Notes under the pieces: model-generated
Database searches by the model: none
What the model saw: only the letters and a program-made list of their open reading frames with translations
What the model was told of the DNA's origin: nothing
Shown: positions 39,701 through 53,953 of the stretch, in pieces
Layout of the letters: the number at the start of each line of letters is the position of its first letter
Position numbering within the stretch: position 1 is the stretch's first letter
Made by a program: the position numbers and the translations under genes
Source of the DNA: Caprimulgus europaeus
Lineage: Eukaryota > Chordata > Aves > Caprimulgiformes > Caprimulgidae
DNA length: 64,000 nucleotides
Assembly: GCA_907165065.1 (NCBI GenBank)
Contig: OU015528.1
Coordinates: 45,933,515 to 45,997,514, forward strand
Direction of reading: 5' to 3'

Positions 39701-40170
39701 TGGGTAAGTTAATTGAAAATATAGTTCGCTCCAGGAAAAGAGACTGTATTTTCTTTTCAGCCAGATATAAAATTTCAGATATTGATTTATCTTTTTTTAC
39801 AGTGTCTCACAAGTGAGATAAATAACTATGATATCCTGGTTCTGGGATTCTTGATGACCATACTGTTTTTATTTTTTAATATTCTTTGAAACAGACTATG
39901 TACTGGGTAAAATGGAGATGGCAGTCTCCAAATGGCGCAAGGTCTTATCAGAGATGAAGTACCAGTAACATCACTGGTCTGTAGGCACTGATACCTCCTG
40001 TAAATATTACATGAGACTCATGCCTTCCAGAGTTGACTGGCAAATGGTTAGCAGGAGACAGGGTACTACTGTCCACATTCTGAGGATATACTTCATATTT
40101 ATCCAAATAAAAGAAAAACCTGAGACTAAGATCTGCCCACTCATGTTCAGGGGAAAAAAAATTAAAAAGC

Positions 40171-40200
40171 CAACCAACAAACAAACAAACAAAAAAACAA
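40171..40200. repeat. (CAAA)n tract
   Basis: CAAC and CAAA units ending in an A-rich run. Confidence 0.8.
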
Positions 40201-41177
40201 GAAAACCAATCAAACAACTTGTGATCAGTTTTATGTAAAGAGAAAGTGTCTGTCATTCCAAAGATGGTGTTCGTCTCTCTGGAAAAGTAAAGATCCAGCA
40301 TTTCTCTGGAAAACTTACATTTTCATGAGAGAATTAATAGTCAGAATTACATTGGGCCCATGGTATTTTACACTAGCTCCTCACAGCTAGTGGATGCAGA
40401 TATATTTCAGGAACTAATTTCAGACATTTTACAAAATAAGTCAATCCATTTGGGCTTCTGCCCACTACTGATCTTTGCATCTCCTGGATAAAAGAAGATG
40501 TTAGTGCAGTGTACTGGTCCGGTTTTCAGCAACAATCCAAATTGTGTGGTTCTTTGTGTCACATGCCCAATTAAAAATTTAAACATTGACTCTATAAGTG
40601 TCAAGCTGTCACCAGAGCATTTCTAATTGCATTCATTCTCTGCCTCAAGCTGCAGCTGACATTTCTGGGGCAATATAAGGCAGCCATTACACAGCTGGTA
40701 CATCCAGTAACCAGCAGAAATATACAATAGATAATCTCAGAAGAAAACCCAAGAGTTCCATGAAGCAGTTTTTCTTAATGTGGCTGTAACTTTGCACTAA
40801 TGGAACAGGACTTCAGAGGCTAGAAATGTGTATTCAGTAAGAAACTTAAAACTAGCAGCAACTTGGAGCTTGCTTTAAAATTATGAATGTTGAGAGAAAT
40901 TACAGATGATAGGAGGAGCACACAATATAGTATCTCTATGACTCTTGACTCATCCCTGAGTATTTAACCAAAACAGACTTATGGCCATGTTGAAGTGAGG
41001 TAAAAATTAGAAATAAAGAATATGAAAAAACCAAGAACTTCAAATACTGAAACTTTAAATATAATTGTGCTCAGAAAGTGATGATGTGAAAGAGATGTTA
41101 TAATCAACAGCTATTACTCCTGAGCATAGTCAAATATTTCAAATCTTTCTTTATGGCAAAAATTACATCTACTAGTA

Positions 41178-41192
41178 GTTGTTGTTGTTGTT
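41178..41192. repeat. (GTT)n microsatellite
   Basis: Five GTT units. Confidence 0.8.
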
Positions 41193-42024
41193 AGTACTGC
41201 AAAGCCAAAACAGCTATGTGAGACTGATCTGCTTTTTTCTAGTTTGTGCATCATCACTGCAATCATTCATGAGACTCCTGTTACATAAGTGTTATTGCTG
41301 ATTGTGATTCATGGGCAGAAAAGAATTAAGCTGACTTCGAGACCTGAAGTGGCATTTGAAGATCTGAGTGAGGAAAGATATTTTATGAACTTAGCTTATG
41401 TAATTTGGTTCTCTAAGAAGCAGTACACATTAAAATCTCAGTGCCTTTGGAGTTGACTTTATGTTTCTTTTTCAGTTATGACTTCAGTTTATTCAGTTAT
41501 TGAAAGAACAAAAACTTGGTTGCTGTTATAGATGTTAATTTAATCAACCAGGCATACAGTTTCTAACAGAGTGCTCAGCCTATGGCCCACTATTTGCAGC
41601 TTGCCAGGAGAGTTTGTGGTAGCCAGGAGCAAGTTACAGGACAGCTGGGGAATCTTTTCCTGGCTGCTATTTTTCCTTTGGTGCTCATATCCTTTCCTTG
41701 TCATGTTAACCTTACTTTGCTCATACCAAAAACCCTTATCCAGTAGAGAAAAGGGTGGAAAGGGAAAGCTTCCACCACCAAGATTGCATCTGCTATCCTG
41801 TGAGCTTTTTTTACAGAGAGAGAGATACCTGTGAACGTGCAGTGTATGAGATATGTGCTAGGAAGCACCGGGACAACTGTACGTGTGATGATAACTCATA
41901 CTGTGCAGGCATGGTAGGTCAGGCCACATGGAAGATGTCACCTGTGGCTAACAGACTTCCCTTGAGGACAAAATGTCATTTGGACAAGACTAGGCCTTCT
42001 TGGTCTTTGGAGAAGATCAGATGT

Positions 42025-43098
42025 TGTATTGGGTTTGCGTGGCAAGGCTTTGTTAGCGAGTTGCTACAGAGATTGTTTCTGTGAGAAACTGCTAGAAGCT
42101 TCCTTATGTCTGATAGAGCTAATGCCAGCCTGCTCCAAGACAGACCCACTGCTGGCCAAGGCCAAGCCCATCAGCGATGGTGGTAATGCCTCTGTGATAA
42201 CATATTTAAGAAGGGTAAAAAAACCTGTGCAACTGCAGCCAACAAGAGGAGTGAGAAGATGTGAGAGAAACAACTCTGCAGACACCAAGGTCAGGGAAGA
42301 AGGAGAGGGAGGTGGTATTCCAGGCACCAGAGCAGAGATTCCCCTGCAGCCCATGATGAAGACCATGGTGAGGCAGGCTGTCCCCCTGCAGCCATGGAGG
42401 TCCATTGTGGAACAGATACCCACCTGCAGCCTGTGAACAATCCCATCCTGGAGCAGGTGTCTGCACCCAAAGGAGGTTGTGACTCCGTGGAGAGCCCACG
42501 CTGAAGCAGGCTCCTGGCAGGACCTGTGAACCTGTGGAGAGACAAGCCCAAAATGGAGCAGGTTTTTCTGGCAGGATTTGTGTCTCTCTGGGGGACCCGT
42601 GCTGGAGCAGTTCATGAAGAGCTGCAGCCTGTGGGAATGACAGACATTGGAGAAGTTTGTGGAGGACTGTCTCCCATGAGAGGGACCCCATGCTGGAGCA
42701 AGGGAAGAATGTGAGGAGTCCTGCCCTTGACGAGGAAGGAGTGGCAGAAACAATGTGTGATGAACTGACCAAAGCCCCCTTTCTCCATCCCTCTGTACTG
42801 CTCAGGGGAGGAGTTAGAGAAAATGGAGTAAAGTTAAGCCTGGGAAGAAGGGAGGGGTGGGAGGAAGGTTTTGTTTTATTTCTCATTGCTGTACTCTGAT
42901 TTGATTGGTAATTAATTAAATTAATTCCCGAAGCTGAGTCAGTTTTGCCCATGACAGTACTTGGGGAGTGATCTCCCTGTCCATATCTTCACCCATGAGC
43001 CTTTTGCTATATTTTTTCTTCCCGGTCCCGCTGAGCAGGAGGAGTGATAGAACAGCTTTGGTGGGCACCTGGCATTCAGCTAGGGTCATGCCACCACA
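42025..43098 (+). mobile_element. Solo long terminal repeat of an avian endogenous retrovirus, plus orientation
   Basis: The element runs from TGTATTGGGTTTGCG to CCACCACA, the usual TG...CA ends, over 1074 bases. GATGT (42020-42024) and AATGT (43099-43103) flank it as an imperfect 5-bp target duplication. Inside are a TATA-like ATATTTAAG at 42202-42210, a run of degenerate units carrying CTGGAGCAG, and a degraded poly(A)-signal region near 42909 followed by GAAGCTGAGTCAGTTTTGCC. I recognise this LTR from other bird genomes; the 5-bp duplication would suit an ERVL-like element, but class is uncertain. No gag, pol or env sequence adjoins it, so it is a recombination relic. Long open frames across it on both strands are chance. 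Confidence 0.85.
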
Positions 43099-46000
43099 AA
43101 TGTAGTTCAATGTTAATCTATTTCTGTAACTAATATCAAGCATTCAATAGCTTTCATGCACTCTAGTTTGTTTCAGTCTCTCACTTTTCTGATCCTATTA
43201 TTCAATAGGTAAATACCTACAGCTAATGAATTTACAGTACAAATTATGCAGCCTGCAGAAGCTGTGGTTTTACAAACAGCATGATATCCCATTATTAGCA
43301 GGTGCAGGTTTTTTCAATGTTTAAGCACTGTGTCTGATTGCATCCACAAATCATGGGTGGAGACATCAAAGTGACATAAACTATGCCTGCAAAAAGAGAA
43401 CCAGACGGAAATGCAAGCTCACCATATGCATTTTAAGTGAAAGTGCTTCCAGTTATTTAATTTAAAACATTGGGCTGTTTATTTCATCCAAATTCAGACA
43501 GAGCAAGTTAAAAACAGACTGGTGTTCTGAAGATTTATTGTTAGTTCATTTTCTGGTACAAAAAGCAAGTGGAGTCTCTTTTCAGCAGTGTTTTACAGAA
43601 AAATGTATAGGTACAAACAGAACAGTGTCCTTTTCCAGAGAGTGCTCTGTAGCAATAAACATTGTCACTGAACAATGGAAGAGTTTCTAGCTGCCTGGCC
43701 TTCTGAGGGAGAATGTTTTAAATTTCAGATGCTATGTTCACTGTACAACACAGTGGCAATTCAGAAGGTAAATTTGAGGAGGTACATAGAAGTCTGTATG
43801 GCTAGAGTCTGAACTCAAATTTCAGTGTTCAGTTCTTAAAAGTAACCTTCTTGATTTTCTGATGAAGTCTGGAAATGAATATTTTTCCAAGTTGGCAAAT
43901 TCCAGCCTGTAACAGGACTTTGTCAAGCTAGTAGACTAAGAAGCTGTTGATGAAAAATTGATCTACACTTGAAAAAAGTATGGCTTTTTGATGGAGTATA
44001 GGGGTAATGTAGAAAATATGTAGATAACTGAAAAGGGATACAAGGGCACCCAAGGTACTTCTTTTCTTTCAAGAATGTTGATTAGGATTTCTTAGTCAAA
44101 GAGTTTACTGTCATCAATCTTCATAAATTGTCAAAATATCAAAAACTTTTTGAAGGACACCAGGCTCACAGGGGCGGAAATAAAACAGAAAATAGATTTA
44201 AAAAAAAAAGTCGAAGGTTACATATGAGATGTCCCCTATATGCCAAAAGTCACCTTTTCTTTTACAATAGTTGGTTTTAAACTGCAGTTATTTTTGAGGT
44301 GTTGTTTGCCTGACAGTGTCATCACGAACAAGCGTAATGCACAAGGTTCCAATCACTTAATGCAAAGTGAGAGTTTTCATGAGTGGTTTGCTCCCTAATA
44401 ATGAGCAGAAATCTAGAGCTGTCTGTAAGGAACAGAAAGACAGAGTATATGGAAACTCCACCAGTATGGTTTACTTTCTCATTTCGTGTTGATGATTTTG
44501 GCGTTGAACTTGTTTTGAAAGACAGAATTGTATTTAGAGCATTACACTTCTGAACAAATAGTAATGATTTCAAATAGCTGCAGTGCCTTCTTGGTCTAGA
44601 GGACATTTGCATCTTCCCCTGCACCATGAAGTGGTGTGGGGCTGCCCTCCCTGGAAGCCATCCCAGAAGGGAAGCATGAATCTGGAAAGGACAATTCTCC
44701 TTCTCACCCACTCTTGGCACAAGGTCTCCAGGCCCTCTTATCGTCTGATTACTTTCTTTGTTATACCAGTTTAATTTGGCCATGAAGCAAGTGGAGCATT
44801 GGTACTGTGTGCCTTGGATTAACTGTATTTTAATTGTAGTAAGAGCCTCACAAATACAACTAGTCAAATTACCTCAGTGCTCAGAATTTATTGAAAAAGA
44901 TACTTCAGTTTATGGCTCTCTGGGCCCAAATTTAATGCGGTATTATCCACTGCATATTTACATATTTGCTTCTTGCTGTTTGAGAGGTAATGAAATGATG
45001 TTGTAAATGAAGTTTAATTAAGGCTGACCTGAGAGAAAAATGATGCTGAGATAGCCACCTCAGCTGAAACATTTGTCAGTCAATTAGTCATGTCCCCCTG
45101 TTTAAAGTCTTACCTGGTTTACAAAACTCTTTCTGTGCACAAATATCTTTTGTATTCTTAAATGAAAGCTTCTAAAAGAATCTCTAAAAGTGCCTTTTAG
45201 GCAAACCAGTGTAAAGACACTTTTCTTTCCTCTTGGAGGTCTTTATGGTACACTACTTACTACTTAGATACAGCTCGTTGTTGTTTCTGTTAATAGACTC
45301 AAATAGATCTTTCCATTTATAACAAATAAGACTGACTCCCCTTTCTGAAGTCTCCACTGTCAAGCACTAATACACAAACTTTGTGCTTACCTTTTTTTAA
45401 CAACCATCTCTTATACATTTTTAAAATTCAAAACTTCCCATAAAAAAGAAAACCTTCACAGTGAAATTAGACAGGAAAAGAACAAAATGGACATGTTTAA
45501 ATCTGGAAACCATGACTTTATACTTTCTCTTGCAATAAGCAAAATATATGTTATTTTTAATGACTGGTGGATTTGGAGACATTTCCTCTTAATTTCCGAT
45601 GTGTTTATTTAACTTTCTGTTTTCAGGTTAGTTTATAAATGTCATGTTTTGAAAAACTGCCATTGTAGGCTAGTAATAACAGTAGAATATTCAGGGATTT
45701 TCACATTCACATACTTCTATACAGAAGAAGTAAAAGTATATAATCTTCCTATATCTTTCTGTGTCAGTAATGACATATCTAACATTGAGTTGATACAATT
45801 TCCTTATGTAGAAACTTGAGGGGTTTAATTTAGGTATTAGATAAGTTTTAAAATCAAATTGGTTGTAAAATTATCTCCCATAAGCTGTTACAACTCATCC
45901 ATCTAATTTTAGTGAATTCTTTACACACCTTTAGTTAAATTGGCTTAGTTTCAGAAGCAGAAATTGTTTTTTGAAAGAAGTGTATCAACAAGTTTATTTG

Positions 46001-46530
46001 CTTGATGGGTAATTGCTAAATTCCAATGAACATATTTTTTTCCACTTTTAACATTCTTTTCTTTTTTTTCTTTTTTGTGAGGAAAATCGCACAGTCTTTT
46101 TAACCCATCTACTGAAACCTTTTTTATTCATCATTCCCTTTAAAATGGCCATTTAAGTGAGACTCTTATAACATTCTCATGATTCCACTAGTTGTAGAAT
46201 ATGACTCACTTAATTACCAAACATCAATAAAAATAAAGTTATGTAATGTGATTTTTAATTTCTTTAAAATAGATGCTATAAAGAAGTTATCCACTTTTCA
46301 GACATGGTTACATACATCACTTTTTCTGACTTGTTTGTGGTGTTGGCATACAAGATAATTTTGGATATAGGCTTAAATTTGATGGTCTTAAGAGTATTTA
46401 ACACCTCTGGAGTTATTCTTCTTGAATGTACAGATAGATGTGAAAGCCTTTTCACCAAGTAACACCGAGCATGCTCCAGTACAGGATCCTTCACATTATT
46501 TTGACTATGGAGTAAAAAACAAAGGGAAGA

Positions 46531-46550
46531 TTTTTTTTTTTTTTTTTTTT
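46531..46550. repeat. Poly(T)20
   Basis: Twenty consecutive T. Confidence 0.9.
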
Positions 46551-49500
46551 ACTTTGTTGCAATCCAGATTGTTAAAAAGGTGTGTGTAAAGTTTCTGTGG
46601 AGACTGGGCAAATCACATGAAAATACTTTATTGCTCATAATACTGAGCATTTGTCAGCTGTCTCAAAGCCAAAAGGATCTCTTTATAAAGGTTTATCTTA
46701 AGGTCATTTTCTTTACCAGGTCCATTTCATTAGAATTTTTCTCCTAGTCCATGTACATTGACTCTTGTCCACTCACAAACTTGTCTTTCCACACCTAGAC
46801 TTCTGTGCCTTATAAGTTAATAATCTGATCTGTGACCTTATTTTCTGGAGAATCTGGAGAAGCTCAAGCTTCCTACTGACATAGGAGTGCTGTCAGGAAG
46901 GCGCGTCTGAAGGTCATCTACCTGAAGCAGAGCTGTCACCAATGCTAGGTCAGGATGGCCATTGCTTTTTTCTTCTGTATCTATAGTTCAGTGCAGAACT
47001 CCAGCCTGCGGTGTATGAACAATTATAATTCCCTAAGTGGTAGTTTGCTGAGGAAGTGTTCTGCAGTTTTGATAATTTTTTCCCTTTGTCTAGTGATGTA
47101 ACACTAATGGAATTTCTCCCCATTTAAAAAATATGTTTTCCAATATTAATTGAACCCCAAATGTTCTGTTTTTAAGCAAATTCCTCTCAACAAAATGATT
47201 GAATTATAGAGCCCTTGATGCATGAGCCATATTGATTTTTTTCGTAAATCATCGAATGGAATTATAATTTTCCTTGTCAGGAAATCTTTGTAATAGAGGA
47301 ATAACTCTATCATAGTGCATCTACAAAGTGTATAGAAAACCTGGGATTTTTAAGTGAAGTGAGATTTTATCTTATTTTTCTTTTCACTTTGCATTTTTAC
47401 ACTCCCCGTATAAGAGAATGAAACAGACTGCTGTTAAGTATGCCAACTACACTAGTTCCAGAGGTACAATAGGTGAGAATTTCAACTCTATTCCAAAGTT
47501 TTACACTGAATAAAAGTATCTGAATAGTCCTATAGAGCTAAAACTTTGTTGACTTGCCTTCCACCTTCAGACTGTGAATTCTCTGCTGCAGCTCTTGGAG
47601 GTACAGTCCCTTTATGCAAAGTGGGCAAAATAAAAAATTCTACAAACATTTACACCGAGTGTCATTTCTGTCAATAGTTAACAGAGATGTTTGCACTTTC
47701 CTAAGCTGAAGAAATCTGCCTTTTACTAATTTGGGGACTTCTTAAAAGAATGAATATTTTTTCATCTCTAGAGAAAGATATTGTCTGTTTAAGCAAAGAT
47801 CTTCATTGCATTTGGTTTCCATGGTGCAAGTGAATTTGGAGAGGGGAAATTCTTTGCCAGTGTATGTGTTACTTGAGGCCTTAGTTTCATAGCATCATAG
47901 GGATTTCAAATGTCAATATTATCCAGCAAACAACTTTAGGATCAGTTCAGTCACTTTGCCACATATGCCATCAAATCAAAATTAACATTAACTTATTTGA
48001 TAGTGATATTGGCCTTCAAGCAAAAGACAACTTGCTTATTTTCTGTAACTTCTCTTATTTAATCTTCAGGTAAGACCTCTGAACTACGAGAGTAAATAAT
48101 CTTTGTCTTCTATTGCATTTGTCTGAACCATGAAAATATCAAGCTCCATCTGGTGCTGCTTTGCTCTCCTGTGTCATACAGGAGGTGTTTTCATCCAGCA
48201 CCTTATGTCACTAGGCACACTGGGAATGGCAATAATTCATCAATAGAGGAGCTTGTGTTTAGGTGTTTGTCTTGTTGGTACACTGTGCCATGAATAGAAG
48301 TTGCTTTATTCCAACAAATTAGAACAGCTAAATCATAATTTGCCCTTGTCATACATGGACCCTATTTCATTTAAAGTACATCTAGCAAATGAAGGGATTT
48401 GTATAGAGATTCACAAAGAATCCAGAATTCTCCCTTCTTAGTTTAGAGATATTATAACATAGCTCAATTTTATCTTGTCTCTAGTTAATTTCTAATTGTG
48501 CTACCTTTGTTTAAGAAACTTTTATTTTTCTTCTATTACTGATACACATTTTTTTAACATCAGATGATCTAGTTATATACGTAAGTCAAACTACCTTGAC
48601 CTTAGCTGAGTAGACAGATGAAAAATTGTGTAGACCATAAATCATCAGGAATTTCCCCTCTGTACGAGACAGCAACCTTTCTACGATCTACCTGAAACTG
48701 TGACTTGGTGAAGCCAGCGCATTAAGATGGATTTGTTTTTATCTCTTGTGGGTTTGCATTTTTAATTTTTTAGTGGGAAATCTTACACAGTCTTTGGAAA
48801 AAGGTAAATCTACCTAATTATATTAATCTGAATTATGAGCTAAACAACAGTAATCAAGCTTATTGTTGCCATCATATTTTGTTTTGTAAAGCACTTCCCT
48901 TTTATGTAGTAAAGCTGTTGTACCTGGAGAGATGGCTGCTCTGTTATATGCTTTGGTAGATTTCCAAGACAACTTTTCTTGTAAATTTTTTGTTTACATC
49001 TTTTCAATGCGTCAGCTCACTTGAGTACCTTTAGTAAAACTACACAGTGCAGTTGCTCAGAAATTCACTGTGGACATCTTAAAGGAATATAACAACTATT
49101 TCCATAAAGGAGAAGAGGAAAGTGAAAATGGCTCACTTATATCTTTACTTACAAATGAGCCAGACAGAGGAGTTTTGCAGCACTGAGTTGAACAATGTGA
49201 AATGAATTATCAGAAGATGGCTCCTCGAACTTTCCAGTTGTAATAATCCTAGCAGTAAGATAAATAAAGCACAGAAAACTGAGATGTGAGCCAGGGGACA
49301 GGCATTTGATTTGCTCCAACTCTCAGAGAATATGGCGAACTACAACTAGTAGAGTTTTGAATGATTCACATTCTTTATATGCAACTTTCCCCTTCATTTA
49401 ACTGAGCGTTGTGTTTTCTCTGGTGCCTCTCCTTTCCTGGTAAATGGGGACCTCTATCAAGTCTGAGGAGGTGCTGTCAGAGTGGTCTTCTGTGACTTTA

Positions 49501-50199
49501 CCTTTCCTGCAGAGCAGAGCAAATTGTGTATCCTGCACAATTGGGTATAGTGCGGAGAAACCCGGTTCCCCCCTCCCCCACCCCCGCAAGGTGTTGCCCA
49601 GTGAATTAGCTTGGGAATTACAGGTATTATAGTCACATCAGTGTGGAATAGCACCTGGTGTAATCAGCCCTGCAAACATGAGTGAGCATTAACTCCACTA
49701 CTCTCTCTACAGCCAGGGCTAGCTTCTCTGCCTGTAATTTTTCACGCTGTGGACGTGTAGCTGACTTGAAGAACTTGGGGCTTCATTGTGCCATGTGGAA
49801 TGAACTAAAGCCTCTCTCCTCAGAGTGTCATTTGGAGTAGGCTTTTCTTCAGCTATGGTCTTGTTGAGTTCACTGGTGTCTCTCTTTAGAAAGAGTTTTG
49901 TGGTACAGTGTCAAATGCAGAGGTATAGAGACTCTAACAGAGAACTACCAGACAATTCACTACATCCTGTAAAGTGTTGACACTGAAATGATTTTAGAGT
50001 CTAGGTTGACAGTCATGTAAGTATTTCTTGTCTTCCTTGATTGTATGAGCTGAGAAACAAGATGCTGAAGAGGGAGTTGAATAACCAAGTATCTTCATCT
50101 GGTTGGAACATAGGCAGGTGCTCAGAACCTGGGCTGCTGCAAACACTTTCATGTCCACATGGGAGGTCAGTGGTGGCCTTTCTGTCCAGAGATGCTGTG

Positions 50200-50336
50200 G
50201 TGCCCAGAGGGTTGTCAGGTCTCCATCCATGTGGATATTCAAGACCCTACAAACCACTCTGGTTGTCCCTGCTTTGAGTAGGGGCTTGGACTAGACCTCT
50301 GGATGTCCCTTCCAACCTCTACTATTCTATGATGCT
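50200..50336 (+). mobile_element. CR1 LINE 3'-end fragment, plus orientation
   Basis: Starts near GGTGCCCAGAGGGTTGT, includes CCATCCATGTGGATATTCAAG and GGACTAGACCTCTGG, and ends TCCCTTCCAACCTCTACTATTCTATGAT, which is the CR1 3' UTR and its 8-bp tail repeat. Only the last part of the element is present. Confidence 0.9.
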
Positions 50337-51954
50337 ATAATAAGCAGCTTGTTCGGTTCCTCTAGGTTATTTGTATGCAAAAGCTGTATACAGTATAATA
50401 AGCCTGCCTGCACATTTTGTATGTTTGATTGATTATTAAGTTTGTGAAATTAACTGTTGGGCAACATATAAATTGCCTTTTCCTTTGCCAAAGAAATGTT
50501 TCTCCAATAAGCCTCTAAAAGCAAACATGAATATTTGATAGATCATTCATTAAATGTAAATATTTTCTACTTTAAAAAAAAATTAGTGAGACATAAATCT
50601 GTAGTAGAAAAATACATGATTTATGTTTTACACTTGTGATAAATCACAAAGGAAGCTGCCTGATAAAATGTAGTTCAATTGTATGATGTATTTTAAATGG
50701 CCTTTGATGCCAATTTACAGTCAAAAACTTTTCATAATCTCAAATATCACTGAATAAAATAATAACATTTTTAATCTAAAATTGCAGCATATAACTGATG
50801 TAAATACTGATGTAAGTACTGGTTCAATATTTACTAATGGGATTATCAAGAAAAGTTTTATTGATGCCTCACATTCCCATTAATCACTTTCATTAAGACG
50901 GTCATGCTGCAGGTATTTCTAATTCTTTTCTCTAGGAAGTGGAGTCCAAGTCAGAGGATATTATTTCCATGGTAGATTTAATACATCTAAGTTACTTTAC
51001 TGTAAGATCCATCCTGTCCATCACAAGTGAATTCAGATTATATTAATTAGAATTAAAGGCATCTTTACTGATGTTGTTTCTTATCTCAAAGGTATTTGTA
51101 TCTCTCTGTTGCAGACTGTAAGCTCATGGTTGCACAGTATACTTGAGTAAACTTGAGCAATGACATAGCATTTGCATTTTACTTCTACTCAAGTAACCTA
51201 TGCTGTTCTTTAAGTTGCCCTCCCACTCTCACATTTTTGTCCCAGTGAAAAGACATTTGCAAACATTTCCCCTTGTTACTAACTCTGGTCTATTCCAACA
51301 CTGAGATCCTGTCAGCTGCTGCCAGAATTCAGCACTGTATCAATGACACCTGCTTCAGGTTGGATTAGATGACACATTGCCTGAATGGTGGCAACAGACA
51401 GCCACCTGCCTGCATTAATAACTCCATTGGAGCTGAAGCTCTGGAAGTATTTTGTAAAGATAAAGCTTTACTCTATAATCAGATTTTCTCATGAGATTTC
51501 ATATAAAAAGAATTTTTAATTGGACTCATATGACTGTCTCCTTATATCAGGTTATTCTATATTTTAAATATCAGTATCCTCTTATGTTAAAACTATTTTA
51601 TTGACAGTTTCCTATTTATAAGTTAGGGCATTCTTTTTTTTACTCTTATTTCATTCTTACTGCTTTTGCCATACAGTTTCTTGTAAATCAAAAGCTTCTT
51701 AAAATCCTAATTGAAATGTGAGCAGTATATTCCCCTTTTTCACTAAACGTGTACTTTGACTGAAAGTATATGTGTGAAAGATATTAGCACTATTATTTAC
51801 TAGATTCCTCTGATCCCTGAACATGGATGTTGATGCTTGTGGGTATGTAATATTTTCCCTGAAACTGGACATATATTGACAGTATCTAAGTAATTACCCA
51901 GTGGTAATGTATGCACTTTGAAAAGTATTGTCAGCAACATCTGCTGCTTTTGCA

Positions 51955-52000
51955 ATTCTATGGAATTACCCCTGTGAGTTTACATTGACTTCAGTTTTGC
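51955..52000. repeat. Possible old repeat fragment (CATTGACTTCA motif)
   Basis: TGGAATTACCCCTGTGAG is followed by TTTACATTGACTTCAG. This order of words (ATTACxCCTG then CATTGACTTCA) matches an amniote-wide repeat motif I recall. The copy is short and the family uncertain. Confidence 0.3.
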
Positions 52001-53244
52001 CAAGGAAGAATGGTTTAATCAACTAAAATTTGATGGGTTTTGTTTTTCTACTTAATTCACCCCACATGGCAAATCAACCTGTGCTGTTAATGTAGCAGAG
52101 TAATTCTCAAAAACAGTGGAACCTGTAGCAGTTATTATTTACTGTGCTGCACTCAGATGTCATACAGAGCTTGATTATAGAGAGAATTGTTCCTAGAGGA
52201 AGGCCATTGATTTTCTCTCCTTTTCTGGGTTTTCCTGCATTATAGTCTTAACAGAAATAAGCGATGATTGCCAGAAATTAAATCAATGTTCCCATTCTGG
52301 TTTTTTAACTTGCCTTGCAGGATCTTGCTAAAGCAGGCAAAGTTTCATTCTGGTTGCTGGATCTGTTTAAAAATCTTATTTATCTCCTTTTACTTTTGTG
52401 AGGAAAGATTTAAAATATGAGGAGAGTCTCAAGTAGTCTTCTCTTAAATGATGATAGGGAAAACACCTTAAAGGTAAATCTTGATTTATTTTCCCTATTG
52501 ATACACATACATAAATGAAAGCATTGTTTTTTTGCAGTTGCCTGCTTAATAGCCTCAAGGCAAATAAACAATGACACCATTGAGTTGGAGATACTGTAAT
52601 TTTATCCTTCTTCAAACTTATGTAATCTGAATCTCTTTTCTCAACTTTCTTAACTTTTAGACTCAAGAAATGCTCATATTAAGGTGAGTCCTACAGTTGT
52701 TTTTGTCTTAAAATCACTTGACAATGTTATTGATAAAGAACCAGAAAAAGTCTTTCTTGGACGAGAATATTCAAGAGGGTATTTGACAAAAGACACTAAT
52801 CTCCAGCCTTGATCTTGGAAGACAGCCTGCAAATACAGCAAAATGTGAGCTTTTCAAGAGACATCCAATGTCAGCATAACTTTGCTTCCATTCAGACTAA
52901 CAATGATAACTTCAGAAGGAGCAGAGTCAGGTCAATAGTGACTATGTATATTTAAATCTTGCCATCAAAAGGAGTTAGAATGCCTGCAGGAGTACATGTG
53001 GGTTTAGTAAGCCAGGACTTAAACAGCAGTTAACACCACTCTGTGCCTGCTTTTAGAAGGAGAATGAGAACCTGCCCTTTACAAATTTTCCTTGGCCTAG
53101 CTGGTGACTATAACTCACCAAAGGAGATGTTCATGCTTGTGGAGTTACATAAATGGCCTCTCCTTTGGTCTCTACCACTACTTATATAGTGATACTGGGG
53201 AAGAATATGGTGCTTAGTTTTTAAGCATGTTTGTGGTTGATTTC

Positions 53245-53281
53245 TTTTTTTTGGGGGGGGGTGGGGAGTGGTGTTTGGGTT
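53245..53281. repeat. T8-G9 low-complexity tract
   Basis: Eight T, nine G, then TGGGGAGTGGTG and TTTGGG. Four G-runs lie close together, so G-quadruplex formation is possible on the plus strand. Confidence 0.8.
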
Positions 53282-53953
53282 TTTTTTGGAAATACAGTGT
53301 CTGTATAAACTTAATGGTAGAAGAGAAAGGTAATCTTGCAAGAAGGGCAAGTCGATAACATGTAGACCTATGGTACAGCCTGTATTGTAGGACTGGCAGC
53401 AATGATATGGTACTAAAGTGATTTGTCAGTGAAGCCAGAAAGTTTGGGAATTAACGAATATCTCTGATACAGAGATAAGGGTGATAGAAACTTGTGATGA
53501 TCAAATACTGATCTAATATTTTCAGGAATTATGGAATATCATTTCTAGCTGGAAGAGAGGCTTGGGGAATGGAAAGAAGAAGAAGAGAAAATTTACAGCT
53601 TTTGAAAAACAGTAGATTAATGGCACTGAAAACTGAAACTCATTGTATACTGACTATCTGTAACCCAGACTCTGGTGATCTGAATTCTACCTATACAAAC
53701 ATGTTTTGAAGATCAGGATTCAGTTAAACTAAATACACCTTGGTAGTGCTTCTCAATCAGAATTATTTTTTTTAAGTTTTTCTAACAAACAAGTTGTTTT
53801 ATAAAGAATGGCGTCTTTACACTAAACATTTTGAATTTTCATTAATTTTCATGTCTAGAAACTTGTGATAATCACTTTTCAATCAACATTTCTCTGAAGA
53901 ATAATACAGTTCTTCCATAGGAAATATTATTTTTTCAATCAATTTTATTAAAT

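Noticed and set aside
42064-42952. Long overlapping open frames (229 and 248 codons, minus strand; 135 codons, plus strand)
   Set aside because: They lie inside the GC-rich solo LTR and overlap in several frames, as expected of low-stop GC-rich repeats. No retroviral protein motif is present.
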